From: Marinobacter sp. AC-23 | GTDB lineage: Bacteria > Pseudomonadota > Gammaproteobacteria > Pseudomonadales > Oleiphilaceae | DNA length: 64,000 nt | Reading direction: 5' to 3' | NCBI RefSeq assembly: GCF_001858325.1 | Contig: NZ_MBPP01000013.1 | Coordinates: forward strand, 24,362 to 88,361 | In this document: in pieces, positions 38,113-48,032 of the stretch | Layout: each line of letters opens with the position of its first letter | Position numbering within the stretch: position 1 is the first letter of the stretch | The notes under the pieces: model-generated | Told to the model about the DNA's origin: nothing | What the model saw: the letters and a program-made list of their open reading frames with translations, nothing else | Database searches by the model: none | Position numbers and translations under genes: made by a program

Positions 38113-39372
38113 ATGAAAATTCTTGTTTTGGGAGGGGGCGTTACAGGCGTTTCTACCGCGTGGCATCTGGCCAATTCCGGACACGAGGTGACCGTGGTTG
38201 AGCGCTGTGCCACGGTGTCAGAGGAAACCAGTTTTGCAAACGCAGGCATGCTCTCGTACGGCTACACCAATCCGTGGGCAGCGCCTGGTATTCCGTTTAA
38301 AGCGTTGAAGTGGATGATGCAGGACATGGCCCCCATTCTGGTCAGTCCAAGCTCTTTTAACGTGAAAACAGCGAGCTGGATGCTCCGTATGTTGGGGCAA
38401 TGCGGCGAAGAGGCGTATCGCATCAACAAGCGCAGAATGTTGAGGATCTCGGAATACAGCCGAACCTGTTTTGACGAATTAACACAGCAATTGCCGTTGG
38501 ATTTCGATCATCGGCGCAAAGGCACTATCGAGCTTTTCCGGGATCAGGAAAAGATGGATTCCATTGGTGCAGACCTTGCATCCCTTCAGGAGTGTGGTGT
38601 GCCCCATGAGGTTATTAACCATGCGGACTGCATCCGCCACGAACCGGCGCTTGCCAATGTTCCGGAAAAGTTTGTTGGTGGCTTACGTTTTGCACAGGAT
38701 GGCACCGGCGATTGTCAAAAGTTCACCACGGATCTGGCAACGCATTGTCGCGAAGCCGGGGTGCAATTCAAGCTTAATACGGATGTGAAATCGCTTGCAG
38801 TTTCCTCTGGCAAGATCATGTCGGTTCACACTTCCGAGGGTGAGCTTACCGCCGATGCCTATGTGGTTTGCTTGGGCAGCTATTCACCCATGCTGCTGAA
38901 CCCTATCGGCTTCAAACTGCCAATTTATCCCATCAAAGGTTACTCGTTGACCTTGCCCCTGCTGGATGATGCCAAAGCGCCTCAGTCCACCGTTATGGAT
39001 GAGGCCTTCAAAGTGGCGGTTACCCGTTTCGAAGATCGTATCCGGGTAGGGGGCACAGCCGAGATTGCCGACTTTGATCTGAGCCTTAAGGACAAGCGGC
39101 GCAAGCCCGCAGAGTTTGTGGTGGGTGACCTCTTTCCGGGTGCCGGTGACGTCAGCAAAGCCACATTCTGGTGCGGTCTTAGGCCCATGACGCCCGACAG
39201 TGTCCCGGTTATTGGTGCCACGCCGATCACGAATCTCTATACAAACACCGGGCACGGAACACTCGGGTGGACAATGTCTCTGGGGTCTGCCCGGCTGATC
39301 TCAGACATTATCAACAACAAGGCGCCAGAGATCGATAATGAAGGTTTATCAATTGACCGCTACATGAAATAA
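38113..39372 (+). CDS. dadA: D-amino acid dehydrogenase DadA
   Basis: Membrane-associated FAD enzyme oxidising D-alanine (and other D-amino acids) to the keto acid and ammonia, feeding electrons to the quinone pool. The start KILVLGGGVTGVSTAWHLA is the FAD-binding loop; ANAGMLSYGYTNPWAAPG and YTNTGHGTLGWTMSLGSARL are DadA features. It has 419 residues. GGAGTTGAAAGG precedes the ATG. alr follows after 36 bp, the classic dadAX pair. It is divergent from cofG across a 272-bp region. It may recycle alanine formed by the beta-alanine transaminase. Confidence 0.93.
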   Translation: MKILVLGGGVTGVSTAWHLANSGHEVTVVERCATVSEETSFANAGMLSYGYTNPWAAPGIPFKALKWMMQDMAPILVSPSSFNVKTASWMLRMLGQCGEEAYRINKRRMLRISEYSRTCFDELTQQLPLDFDHRRKGTIELFRDQEKMDSIGADLASLQECGVPHEVINHADCIRHEPALANVPEKFVGGLRFAQDGTGDCQKFTTDLATHCREAGVQFKLNTDVKSLAVSSGKIMSVHTSEGELTADAYVVCLGSYSPMLLNPIGFKLPIYPIKGYSLTLPLLDDAKAPQSTVMDEAFKVAVTRFEDRIRVGGTAEIADFDLSLKDKRRKPAEFVVGDLFPGAGDVSKATFWCGLRPMTPDSVPVIGATPITNLYTNTGHGTLGWTMSLGSARLISDIINNKAPEIDNEGLSIDRYMK

Positions 39373-39408
39373 GCCGTTGATCTGGCACCCATGACGTGAG
39401 TAAACATT

Positions 39409-40494
39409 ATGTCCAGACCTGCTGTTGCTGAAATAAAACTGGATAACATCCGTGCCAACTTTCAGTTGGCCGGCTCCTTGGCACCAAATGGCAAGACCAT
39501 TGCCGTGGTGAAGGCCAACGCATACGGCCATGGCGCTGCAGAAGTTGCTGAATACCTCTCTGGCGATGTCGAGGTTTTCGCTGTGGCCTGCATTGAAGAA
39601 GCGTTAGCGCTGCGGGCGTCCGGGCTGCGACATCCTATTCTGCTTTTGGAAGGGTTTTTTGAGGCGGCCGAGCTCGACGTTATATCCCGTGAAGGGTTCT
39701 GGACGGCCATACACTCGCAGGAGCAGATAGATGCTCTGGCGCGGAGTTCCATCCCCAATCCATTGCCTGCTTGGTTGAAAGTTGATACGGGCATGCACCG
39801 ACTTGGTTTCAGCCCCGAGCAAGCGGCCAAGGCCTATGGCGAGTTGAGCCGCATGCGTCAGGTAAAGGCTGTAACCGTTATGACCCACCTGGCGAATGCT
39901 GACAACTGCGAAACACAAGGCGTGACAGTTGCTCACCAGGTCGCCCGGTTACCGTCAGATCTTTTGAAGCCAGAAATTGAGTTGAGCCTGGCAAACTCGG
40001 CGGGAATTTTGGCCCACAAGGTGGCTAGAAAACACTGGCAGCGGCCGGGCATTATGCTCTATGGAGCGTCGCCGCTGGCGAGAGAAAATCAGTTCAGCGA
40101 GGCATTGCTCCCGGTCATGACACTCAAAAGTAGCGTTATTGCCACCAGGTGGGTGGCTCCGGGCGAAGGCGTGGGTTACGGGGGGAGGTTCGTCGCAGAG
40201 CGCCCAACCAAGGTAGGAACTGTCGCAATGGGCTACGCCGACGGTTACCCTCGGCAGGCAGTGGAAGGCACCCCGATACTCGTAAATGGTAAGCGAACCC
40301 GACTGATTGGGCGAGTCTCGATGGATATGCTGACGGTTGATTTGACTGACATTCCGGAGGCAGGATCAGGCAGTGGCGTAGAGTTGTGGGGTGAAAACCT
40401 ACTGGCAAATGAAGTGGCGTCTCATTGTGACACGATCGCCTACCATTTATTTACCGGGGTTACCCAGAGAGTGCCGAGAAAATACGTAGGGTGA
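39409..40494 (+). CDS. alr: alanine racemase (catabolic, DadX type)
   Basis: PLP enzyme interconverting L- and D-alanine. The PLP lysine is in AVVKANAYGHGA near residue 34; the second catalytic tyrosine is in GYADGYPR, and VSMDMLTVDLT is the conserved C-terminal segment. It has 361 residues. It lies downstream of dadA, so the catabolic role (supplying D-alanine to DadA) is more likely than cell-wall supply, although a single alr could do both. Confidence 0.94.
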   Translation: MSRPAVAEIKLDNIRANFQLAGSLAPNGKTIAVVKANAYGHGAAEVAEYLSGDVEVFAVACIEEALALRASGLRHPILLLEGFFEAAELDVISREGFWTAIHSQEQIDALARSSIPNPLPAWLKVDTGMHRLGFSPEQAAKAYGELSRMRQVKAVTVMTHLANADNCETQGVTVAHQVARLPSDLLKPEIELSLANSAGILAHKVARKHWQRPGIMLYGASPLARENQFSEALLPVMTLKSSVIATRWVAPGEGVGYGGRFVAERPTKVGTVAMGYADGYPRQAVEGTPILVNGKRTRLIGRVSMDMLTVDLTDIPEAGSGSGVELWGENLLANEVASHCDTIAYHLFTGVTQRVPRKYVG

Positions 40495-40509
40495 TTGTGC
40501 ATATCGCGC

Positions 40510-41502
40510 TCAGGGTTTCTCGGCAACGATCGTTGCCCGTAGTGGGCCAGGGTAGCCTTCGATGGTTTTTGTGGGGTCTTCAGGGTCCAGAAAATCCTGG
40601 AGGGAGTTGAATCGCATCCAGTCTGTGCTGCGCTGTTCATCAATGGTGGTCTCAGACACATCCACAACCCTGGCATTGCGAAAGCCGGTGCGGTCTAGCC
40701 AGCGCAGAAGCGTGTCGCAACTTGGCAGAAACCAAACATTGCGCATCTGCCCGTAGCGGTCTTCTGGCATCAGGCTGTGGCCTTCAGGGCCGTCTACAAC
40801 CAGCGTTTCCAGTACCAGCTCGCCACCACGGCGCAGCGTGCCTTTTAATTCCAGCAGGTGATCGAGGGGCGATCGCCGGTGGTATAAAACACCCATGGAA
40901 AAGGTTGTATCGAAGGCTTCAAGCCCTTCCGGCAAGTCCTCCATGCGTATCGGTAACAAGTCCACCGGCACGTTGCCCAAGTAACGCTTTACACTGAGAA
41001 ACTGGAACATGAACAACAGCCCGGGATCAATGCCAATGACCCTTGCCGCGCCTTCACCCAGCATGCGCCAGCAGTGGTAGCCAGAGCCACAGCCTACGTC
41101 CAGAATGCGCCTGCCGGAAAGGTCGGCAAGGTAGGGCGACACCCGATCCCACTTCCAGTCGGAACGCCATTCAGTATCAATGTGGGTGCCGAAAAAGTTG
41201 AAAGGCCCTTTGCGCCAAGGCATAAGCCCACGAAGCCCTACCTCAAGTTCCTGCTGCTGGCCGGCATTCAGAGGGTGTGGTGAGCTCAGAGTGATAGCCG
41301 ACGTGTTAAGCTCTGGGGTTGTTTGGGAAATAATCGGGAGGCTGTCCAGTGCAGACTGCCAGCGCCCCAAATCGCCATGAGGGTTGTCGTCAAAACGATG
41401 AGTCAGTTGGCTCTTGATTCGTTCTGCCCAGTGGTTCTGGCCAGTATCATCCAGCTCAGTCAGCAGTGTTCCAAAACAAGTTCGCCAGTCAAAATGCACC
41501 AT
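40510..41502 (-). CDS. cmoB: tRNA U34 carboxymethyltransferase CmoB
   Basis: Uses carboxy-S-adenosylmethionine from CmoA to carboxymethylate 5-hydroxyuridine at tRNA position 34. The methyltransferase fold shows ILDVGCGSGYHCWRMLGEGA, MGVLYHRRSPLDHL and LVVDGPEGHSLMPEDRYGQMRN, all typical. It has 330 residues. It lies downstream of cmoA on the same strand with a 25-bp gap, and its stop faces that of alr. Confidence 0.95.
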   Translation of the reverse strand: MVHFDWRTCFGTLLTELDDTGQNHWAERIKSQLTHRFDDNPHGDLGRWQSALDSLPIISQTTPELNTSAITLSSPHPLNAGQQQELEVGLRGLMPWRKGPFNFFGTHIDTEWRSDWKWDRVSPYLADLSGRRILDVGCGSGYHCWRMLGEGAARVIGIDPGLLFMFQFLSVKRYLGNVPVDLLPIRMEDLPEGLEAFDTTFSMGVLYHRRSPLDHLLELKGTLRRGGELVLETLVVDGPEGHSLMPEDRYGQMRNVWFLPSCDTLLRWLDRTGFRNARVVDVSETTIDEQRSTDWMRFNSLQDFLDPEDPTKTIEGYPGPLRATIVAEKP

Positions 41503-41527
41503 GGTTTGCTCGCTCTCCGTCTAAGGG

Positions 41528-42282
41528 TCAGTCGGCTTTGATAGCCAGCATGGATACGAAGTTGAAGCACTGATACCACACTAGTACCCGATCAAAGCCT
41601 GCGTCTTTCAAACGTTGTTTGTGAGCGTCCAGTGTTTCCGGAATCAATACCTGTTCGATGGCGCTGCGCTTTTGGCTGATCTCCAGGTCGGAGTAGCCGT
41701 TGGCACGCTTGAATTCGTGGTGCAAGCGGGTCTGAACAGACTGTTCGCTTTCGGAGTCGAAGCGGATTTTCTCCGAAAGGATCAACACGCCACCGGGCAG
41801 CGTCGCGTTGGCAATTTTGCGCAACAGGCTGTTTCGTTGCTCCGGAGGGACAAATTGCAATGTGAAGTTCAGCGTGGTGACAGACGCATTCGCAAGCTCT
41901 GTCTCTTGTATGTCCTCACAGCGCAGGTTTACCGGCAGCGAGTGGTCGTCCAGGGCGATATGATGCCCGCAGCGTTCTAGCATCGCTGCGGAGTTATCCA
42001 CGCCCACCAGAGAGCAGTTGTCGAACGCAATGCCATGACGCATGGCCAGGTAGAGGCACCTAAAGAGCAACCCAGGTCATAACAGTTCGAGCCCGCCTGA
42101 GCGTACTGTTCGGTAATCACCTCAATCATCGGAATGATCGTGGTGTAGCCGGGTACTGAGCGACGAATCATGTCTGGGAATACCCGGGCCACGGCCGCAT
42201 CAAAGCGAAAATCATCGGGCTGTCGTTCTGTGGCAAAAAGCCGGTCTGTTTGTTGCTCCGGTGAGCGATTCGCCTTACTCAT
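41528..42282 (-). CDS. cmoA: carboxy-SAM synthase CmoA (single-base frameshift near 42059)
   Basis: Makes carboxy-S-adenosylmethionine from SAM and prephenate for CmoB. Features are [26 protein letters not shown] split over residues 13-38, [26 protein letters not shown] and LILSEKIRF. The frame breaks at GG 42059-42060 (plus strand); one added base restores GASTLAMRHGI and 251 residues. The start ATG 42282 overlaps the end of the upstream small gene by 8 bases. The longer frame to 42372 lacks family support. Confidence 0.92.
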
Positions 42283-42661
42283 CGCTAGCGGACTCTTTTG
42301 GCTGTGCGGGCCCGTCAGGTTCTGGTATTGCCGCCGGGCCGGTGGGAGAAGGTCGGTAGCAGCGTACACCACGGTTCTTGTAATCCACCAGAATGCCCCG
42401 AAACGATGGGTCTACATCCGCCGCGATGGCCATGTATCCGTTTTCACAAACTGCGTGGAGCTCGGAAGCTTTTGGCGACATGCGAAAGGTCTCACCCTCG
42501 GTGATGTGGATGGCCTGGAAGTCGCCAACCGGTACATGATCCTTGTTGTCTGAGTGCTTGATGCTTCCGCTTAGTTCTAGCACAACGACCGTGCCTACGA
42601 TGGCGACCAGGGCGGTCACAAACAGACTGCGGATGGAGTAACGGGCCTCGTTCTGGCTCAT
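42275..42661 (-). CDS. hypothetical single-pass membrane protein
   Basis: The 128-residue protein has one N-terminal membrane segment ([19 protein letters not shown], about residues 13-31), a soluble part of about 70 residues with two cysteines, and a proline/acid-rich tail ([21 protein letters not shown]). I do not recognise the family. It is upstream of and overlaps cmoA, so it is co-transcribed. No function is proposed. Confidence 0.7.
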   Translation of the reverse strand: MSQNEARYSIRSLFVTALVAIVGTVVVLELSGSIKHSDNKDHVPVGDFQAIHITEGETFRMSPKASELHAVCENGYMAIAADVDPSFRGILVDYKNRGVRCYRPSPTGPAAIPEPDGPAQPKESASDE

Positions 42662-42691
42662 GCTTACCTCATTTTGAGCGTGAATGAATAA

Positions 42692-43690
42692 TTAATATTG
42701 ACCGGGCAGTGTGATAGAGGGCGCTTGCAAAGCCCCCAGTTGTTCTCTTAGCGATAACACCTGATCCGACCAAAATCTGGGTTGCGCAAACCAGGGGAAA
42801 AAGCGCGGAAACGCCGGGTCATCCCAGCGCTTCGCGAGCCAGGCGCAGTGGCTGATCTGCCGGTAACAACGCAATGGCTCAATTAAGTGTCTTTCCCGGC
42901 GATTAAAATCCCGGAAGGTTTCGTAGCCTTCCAGCAGCTCGCCTAGCTGCGCGCCGCGCTCGTGATCGTCACCGTTAAGCAATAGCCACATATCTTGAAT
43001 GGCAGGGCCGGAGCGGCAGTCGTCCAAGTCTACAAACAGCATCTGCTCGTCCCGACACAGTATGTTCCCGGCGTGGCAGTCCCCGTGCAGTCGCAGTGTT
43101 TCAACCTCACCGGCGTCTTTGATTCGGGCGCTGCAGTGAGTTAGCAAATCGGGTATCAGGCTGTCCCAGGCTGGCCGAAGATCCTTTGGGATCCAGTCAC
43201 CCTCCAATAACAGGGCGTTGCTGGCTTCAATGCCATCCATAAGCGATAGGGTTGAGCGGTGCTGGAATGGTTTCAGGGCGCCAGTGTTGTGAATCTGGCC
43301 TAACCATTGCCCGAGCCTGTATAGCGTATCGTTCACGCTTGTGTCTGGTGCCTGGCCTCCGCGCTGGTTGAATGCCGCGAACAGGAAATCACCGTGTTTT
43401 CCCAGCGTGTCGCCGGATGGCATAACCAGAGGCGCTACCACGGGCATACCTGCCTCTAGCAGCTCCAGGGTAAATTCATGCTCCTCGCGTACCTGCTCGT
43501 CGGTCCAGCGCCCGGGGCGGTAGAACTTGGCAATGACAGGAGGGCCTTCGTCTAGCCCAATCTGATACACGCGGTTTTCATAGCTGTTCAGTGCAAACAA
43601 ACGACCACTGACTGCAAAACCGGCGTCTTCCATAGCATCCAGAATCGCATCAGGCGTCAGGGCATCGTATGGATGGGGTGATACGTTCAT
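42692..43690 (-). CDS. srkA: stress-response kinase SrkA (YihE/RdoA)
   Basis: Serine/threonine protein kinase of the APH/choline-kinase fold that protects cells from envelope and oxidative stress. It shows YQIGLDEGPPVIAKFYRPGRW (ATP lysine), EEHEFTLELLEAGMPVV, the Brenner motif LHGDCHAGNILCRD, and VDLDDCRSGPAIQDMW. It has 332 residues, the family length. A separate transcription unit upstream of the small membrane protein gene by 30 bp is possible. Confidence 0.92.
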   Translation of the reverse strand: MNVSPHPYDALTPDAILDAMEDAGFAVSGRLFALNSYENRVYQIGLDEGPPVIAKFYRPGRWTDEQVREEHEFTLELLEAGMPVVAPLVMPSGDTLGKHGDFLFAAFNQRGGQAPDTSVNDTLYRLGQWLGQIHNTGALKPFQHRSTLSLMDGIEASNALLLEGDWIPKDLRPAWDSLIPDLLTHCSARIKDAGEVETLRLHGDCHAGNILCRDEQMLFVDLDDCRSGPAIQDMWLLLNGDDHERGAQLGELLEGYETFRDFNRRERHLIEPLRCYRQISHCAWLAKRWDDPAFPRFFPWFAQPRFWSDQVLSLREQLGALQAPSITLPGQY

Positions 43691-43856
43691 GATAAAGCTA
43701 AGCCGGTTGATAAATGTGGGCCCAAGTATACCTGTTTGGCTGCGCTCTCGTAATGTGGAGCAGGGATGTTTCCATGGGTTCCTGCAAGGACACTATTGGG
43801 TTACGGTTATTTTCACGGGTTGTGGTTATCAAGAACTGCCGGCAGGCAGATAACAG

Positions 43857-44981
43857 GTGCAGGTTTATAAAGTGACAAGCGAAATTCTGGAAGTGGATAC
43901 TGCGGTGATCGGCGCTGGCGTTGTTGGGCTCGCTGTGGCTCGAAGGCTCGCTAAAGCGGGTCGGGAGGTGGTTGTTCTGGAAGCGGGCGATCGCTTTGGT
44001 GAAGGCATCTCGTCACGTAGCAGTGAGGTTATCCATGCCGGGATCTACTACCCGAAGAACTCCCTGAAAGCCCGCCTTTGTGTGGAGGGCCGCAGGCAAT
44101 TGTACGACTACTGCGAAAGCCGAAAAGTAGGGCATCGTAAATGTGGCAAGTGGGTTATTGCCACCCATGACGCACAAAACTCAACGCTTGAGGGTATTCA
44201 GCAGCACGCTGCAAGCAACGGTGTGCCTCTGGATTTGAAGGATGGTGCCGCCATCGCCCGTCGGCTACCAGGGGTGAGTGTAAGCGCAGGACTCTGGTCG
44301 CCGGAAACCGGCATTCTGGATACCCATGGCCTTATGCTCGCACTACTCGGTGAGATGGAAGATGCGGGCGGCTCGCTTGCACTGCGTTCCCCAGTAGAGC
44401 GCGTCGAATCAGCCGCAGGCGCCCACACATTGCATGTTGCTGGCCCTTCTCCGTGCCGGCTCAAGGTGCGGAATCTGGTTAATTCGGCTGGGTTGGGTGC
44501 CGTTCCACTGACAAAAAGTTGGGCGGGGCTACCCGATGCACATAAACCGACGCAGTGTTTTGCTCGGGGTGTCTATTTTAGCTATAGCGGTCGTCACCCC
44601 TTTCGCAACCTTATCTACCCAGTGCCCGAGCCGGGTGGTCTGGGTGTTCACCTTACTCTTGATCTGGCCGGCCAGGCGCGCTTTGGGCCAGATGTAGTGT
44701 GGATTGAACAGGAGGACTACCGGGTTGACCCCGAGCGGGTGTGCACGTTTGCCGCAGGTATCCGGCGATGGTGGCCTGCCCTTGAAGTTGAGCGCCTTCA
44801 GCCAGCTTATGCGGGTATCCGGCCGAAGCTGAAAGATGCAACTGGCGGTTTTTTTGATTTCAGGGTAGATGGCCCTGAGGAGCACGGTATTCCGGGGTTG
44901 GTAAACCTTTTTGGTATTGAGTCACCGGGACTGACATCTTGCTTGGCGATTGCCGAGATGGTCAGGGATAAGCTGGCTTAA
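43857..44981 (+). CDS. FAD-dependent oxidoreductase, L-2-hydroxyglutarate dehydrogenase-like
   Basis: DAO-family flavoprotein of 374 residues. The FAD loop VIGAGVVGLAVARRLAKAGREVVVLE lies at about residues 17-42. SSRSSEVIHAGIYYP and CVEGRRQLYDYC are shared with LhgO and its paralogues, and YAGIRPKLKD and GIESPGLTSCLAIAEMV close the protein. The substrate is not certain; members act on L-2-hydroxyglutarate or other 2-hydroxy acids. The start is taken as GTG 43857, with AACAGGT upstream; GTG 43872 is an alternative. It stands alone, convergent with comF. Confidence 0.85.
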   Translation: MQVYKVTSEILEVDTAVIGAGVVGLAVARRLAKAGREVVVLEAGDRFGEGISSRSSEVIHAGIYYPKNSLKARLCVEGRRQLYDYCESRKVGHRKCGKWVIATHDAQNSTLEGIQQHAASNGVPLDLKDGAAIARRLPGVSVSAGLWSPETGILDTHGLMLALLGEMEDAGGSLALRSPVERVESAAGAHTLHVAGPSPCRLKVRNLVNSAGLGAVPLTKSWAGLPDAHKPTQCFARGVYFSYSGRHPFRNLIYPVPEPGGLGVHLTLDLAGQARFGPDVVWIEQEDYRVDPERVCTFAAGIRRWWPALEVERLQPAYAGIRPKLKDATGGFFDFRVDGPEEHGIPGLVNLFGIESPGLTSCLAIAEMVRDKLA

Positions 44982-44992
44982 ACCGTGGGGTT

Positions 44993-45736
44993 TTACCCCG
45001 GAGTGCGGGCCAGCGCCCAGATCTGAATATCTTGCGCCCCGGCATCCCGCAAGGCCCGCGCAAGTACCCGCATGGTTGCGCCAGTCGTGACAACATCATC
45101 TACAATGGCGACCCGTTCTGGCACCTCGGCACACACTTCAAACACAGCTTCCAGATTGGCAAGCCTGGCCTCTCTGCCTAGCCCTCTCTGGGCCTGAACC
45201 CTCCGAACCCGACGAACGACGCCAGCACCAACGGGAATGTTTAGCGCCTTACTAACCTGTTCAGCAATGTCCCTGGCTTGATTGAAGCCGCGCGTGCGCC
45301 GGCGTGCAGGATGCATGGGCGAGGGGATGAGTAGGTGTGGTTTCGCATAATCATCATTCTGAAGGGCATGCCCAAGGTGGTCTGAAAGGCCCGCAATCAG
45401 TGGTCGGGCAAATTTATGCTGCCTGCTGTATTTGTATCGGCTAATCATATTGTCGATCGGATACTGATACCGCCAGGGTATAAGGGAGTGATCAAATGGA
45501 GGTGGCGATTTCAGGCAGTCACCGCAAAGGTGGCCGTCACCGGAGTGGGCTAGAGGCAGGGCGCAGCAACGGCAGTGCCACCGGTTAACCGGGAGATCGG
45601 CATGGCAAGGCCCGCATAAGCCATTGATAGCATTAGGCGAAAGACAGCCGACGCACAGGCCCGTGGCGTTTTCTCTGTTAACCTTGACCGACTTTAAGGT
45701 TGACAGCCAGCTCAGTCTCTTTATCATTTGGTTCAT
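44993..45736 (-). CDS. ComF-family phosphoribosyltransferase-like protein
   Basis: Protein with an N-terminal double zinc finger (CVGCLSPNAINGLCGPC, then CRCCALPL and CGDCL) and a C-terminal type I phosphoribosyltransferase domain with the PRPP loop VAIVDDVVTTGATM and HPARRRTRGFNQA. Related proteins (ComF, GntX/YhgH) take part in DNA uptake or use of external DNA. The start is uncertain: ATG 45736 and 45727 both fit. The longer frame to 45838 would cover the bioB start. It is divergent from bioB, a common arrangement in gammaproteobacteria. Confidence 0.88.
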   Translation of the reverse strand: MNQMIKRLSWLSTLKSVKVNRENATGLCVGCLSPNAINGLCGPCHADLPVNRWHCRCCALPLAHSGDGHLCGDCLKSPPPFDHSLIPWRYQYPIDNMISRYKYSRQHKFARPLIAGLSDHLGHALQNDDYAKPHLLIPSPMHPARRRTRGFNQARDIAEQVSKALNIPVGAGVVRRVRRVQAQRGLGREARLANLEAVFEVCAEVPERVAIVDDVVTTGATMRVLARALRDAGAQDIQIWALARTPG

Positions 45737-45777
45737 CCGTAAACCCAGCGACCGAAAAAGGTTAACAGGACTTCTAA

Positions 45778-46836
45778 ATGACTGCCACAGCATTACGCCA
45801 CGACTGGACACTTCCGGAAGCCAGGTCACTATTCGCACTTCCTTTCAATGATTTGATGTTCCGGGCTCAATCGGTGCATCGAGAGCATTTTGACCCCAAT
45901 GAAGTGCAAGTAAGCACGTTGTTGTCGATTAAAACCGGCGCCTGTCCGGAAGACTGCAAGTATTGCCCACAGAGCGGGCATTACAACACGGGTCTGGAAA
46001 AGGAAAAGCTGCTGGAAATTGAAAAGGTGGTTGCGGAGGCCCGCGCTGCCCGGGAAAAAGGCGCTTCGCGCTTCTGTATGGGTGCAGCGTGGCGCAGCCC
46101 GGCCGCGAAGGATATGCCTTATGTGCTGGATATGGTTCAGCAGGTTAAGTCCTTGGGCCTGGAGACCTGCATGACTCTGGGCATGCTGAAGCCGGAGCAA
46201 GCAGCGGAGCTGGCAGATGCAGGGCTTGATTACTACAACCATAATCTGGATACCTCTGAGAAGTATTACAGCCACATCATCACTACACGCACCTATCAGG
46301 ATCGGCTGAATACGCTGGAAAACGTGCGCAATGCCGGCATGAAGGTTTGCTGCGGTGGCATTATGGGGATGGGTGAGGATGAAGATGATCGGGTTGGCTT
46401 GCTGGTTCAATTGGCAAACTTGCCACACCATCCTGAGAGTGTGCCGGTGAATATGCTGGTGAAGGTGAAGGGGACGCCCATGGAAAATGTGGAAGATCTG
46501 GATCCATTTGAGTTTATCCGTGTGCTTGCGGTTGCCCGGATTATGATGCCAGCTTCTCATGTGCGGCTTTCTGCAGGTCGGGAGAATATGAACGAGCAGA
46601 TGCAGGCGTTGTGTTTCCTGGCGGGTGCGAACTCTATTTTCTACGGCGAGAAGCTGCTGACGACATCGAATCCGGAGGCGGATGCGGATATGGAGTTGTT
46701 CCGTCGTTTGGGTATTCGGCCGGAGCAGCGGCAGCAGTGTGCAACTGAGGCGCAAGAGGAAGAGGTGATTGCCGGCGATTTGGAGCATGAGGCGAGTCGC
46801 CACATGTTTTATGACGCTACTCGGGAATCTGCCTGA
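45778..46836 (+). CDS. bioB: biotin synthase BioB
   Basis: Radical SAM enzyme that inserts sulfur into dethiobiotin. The [4Fe-4S] cysteines are C56, C60 and C63 ([13 protein letters not shown]). [23 protein letters not shown] and LSAGRENM are family motifs. It has 352 residues. AACAGGA precedes the ATG. It opens the bioB-bioF-bioH-like-bioC-bioD operon. Confidence 0.97.
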   Translation: MTATALRHDWTLPEARSLFALPFNDLMFRAQSVHREHFDPNEVQVSTLLSIKTGACPEDCKYCPQSGHYNTGLEKEKLLEIEKVVAEARAAREKGASRFCMGAAWRSPAAKDMPYVLDMVQQVKSLGLETCMTLGMLKPEQAAELADAGLDYYNHNLDTSEKYYSHIITTRTYQDRLNTLENVRNAGMKVCCGGIMGMGEDEDDRVGLLVQLANLPHHPESVPVNMLVKVKGTPMENVEDLDPFEFIRVLAVARIMMPASHVRLSAGRENMNEQMQALCFLAGANSIFYGEKLLTTSNPEADADMELFRRLGIRPEQRQQCATEAQEEEVIAGDLEHEASRHMFYDATRESA

Positions 46837-46856
46837 CCTGCATTGGAGCGAGCAAC

Positions 46857-48032
46857 ATGCGGGATTTCGCGTCCGAACTAGAACAGCGAAAACAGGCTGG
46901 GCTCTACCGGACACGCCGGCAAATTTCCGGGCCTCAACAGTCGGTTTTAACATCCGATGGCAACCGGTTGTTGTCGTTTTGTAGCAATGATTATCTTGGT
47001 CTGGCCAGCCACCCTGCGAATATTGACGCCCTCCGATGTGCCTTGTCTGAAACCGGCCTTGGGGGGGCATCATCCCATCTAATCTGTGGACACCATGAAG
47101 CACATCATCGCTTGGAAGAGCGTCTTGCGGCGTTCACCAAGCGCAGTTCGGCGCTGTTTTTCTCTACTGGTTATATGGCCAACCTGGGTGTGATTTCTGC
47201 GTTGGCGGGGCGTGGAGATACGGTGTTTTCGGATCGGCTAAACCATGCTTCCATTATCGATGGCTGTATTCTGAGCCGGGCGAAGGTGCGAAGGTATGCC
47301 CATGGGGATGTGGCGCAACTTGCGGCCATGCTTTCTGAAACCTCGGGCCACAAACTGGTGGTGACCGACGGTGTGTTCAGCATGGATGGCGATGTGGCGC
47401 CGTTACGGGCGTTGGCTCAGGTTTGCAAGGATCACAATGCGTTACTTGTGGTTGATGATGCCCATGGTTTTGGTGTTCTTGGCCCGCAAGGGCGGGGGAG
47501 TGTAGCGGAGCTTGGGTTGTCGGAAGAGGATGTGCCGGTTTTGGTGGGAACGCTGGGTAAGGCTGCAGGCACCAGTGGTGCGTTTGTGGCTGGGCCGGCG
47601 GTTCTGATGGATTATTTGGTGCAAAAAGCCCGAACCTATATTTACACCACGGCAATGCCGCCAGCGCTGGCGCTGGCATCTTGTGCCAGCCTTGATTTAA
47701 TTGAGCAGGACGATGAACGGCGCACACACTTGCAGGCGTTAATTGAGAGGTTTCGGCGAGAGGCCACCGCGCTGGGTTACCAACTTATGCCATCGCACAC
47801 ACCTATTCAGCCCATCATGATCGGCGATAATTGGGCAGCTTTGGCGCTAAGCCAGGCCCTCGAGGAGCGTGGTTTGTTGGTTACCGCAATACGGCCGCCC
47901 ACAGTGCCCGCGGGTGAGGCGCGTTTGCGAGTTACGTTTAGTGCAGCTCATTCCCATGAGGATCTAAGTTGTCTTGTTCAGGCTTTGTCAGACTGCCGGC
48001 ATTTACTGGATACAGTGGGTGTTGCTTCATGA
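46857..48032 (+). CDS. bioF: 8-amino-7-oxononanoate synthase BioF
   Basis: PLP enzyme condensing pimeloyl-ACP (or -CoA) with alanine. It shows FCSNDYLGLASHP, FFSTGYMANLGV, VDDAHGFGVLGPQGRG and the PLP lysine in LVGTLGKAAGTSGAFV. It has 391 residues. The next gene starts at the ATGA that includes the bioF stop. Confidence 0.97.
   Translation: MRDFASELEQRKQAGLYRTRRQISGPQQSVLTSDGNRLLSFCSNDYLGLASHPANIDALRCALSETGLGGASSHLICGHHEAHHRLEERLAAFTKRSSALFFSTGYMANLGVISALAGRGDTVFSDRLNHASIIDGCILSRAKVRRYAHGDVAQLAAMLSETSGHKLVVTDGVFSMDGDVAPLRALAQVCKDHNALLVVDDAHGFGVLGPQGRGSVAELGLSEEDVPVLVGTLGKAAGTSGAFVAGPAVLMDYLVQKARTYIYTTAMPPALALASCASLDLIEQDDERRTHLQALIERFRREATALGYQLMPSHTPIQPIMIGDNWAALALSQALEERGLLVTAIRPPTVPAGEARLRVTFSAAHSHEDLSCLVQALSDCRHLLDTVGVAS

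Noticed and set aside
45829..47103. 424-codon open frame on the minus strand
   Set aside because: It lies opposite bioB and the start of bioF, both unmistakable, and has no family features. Long shadow frames are expected in GC-rich conserved genes.
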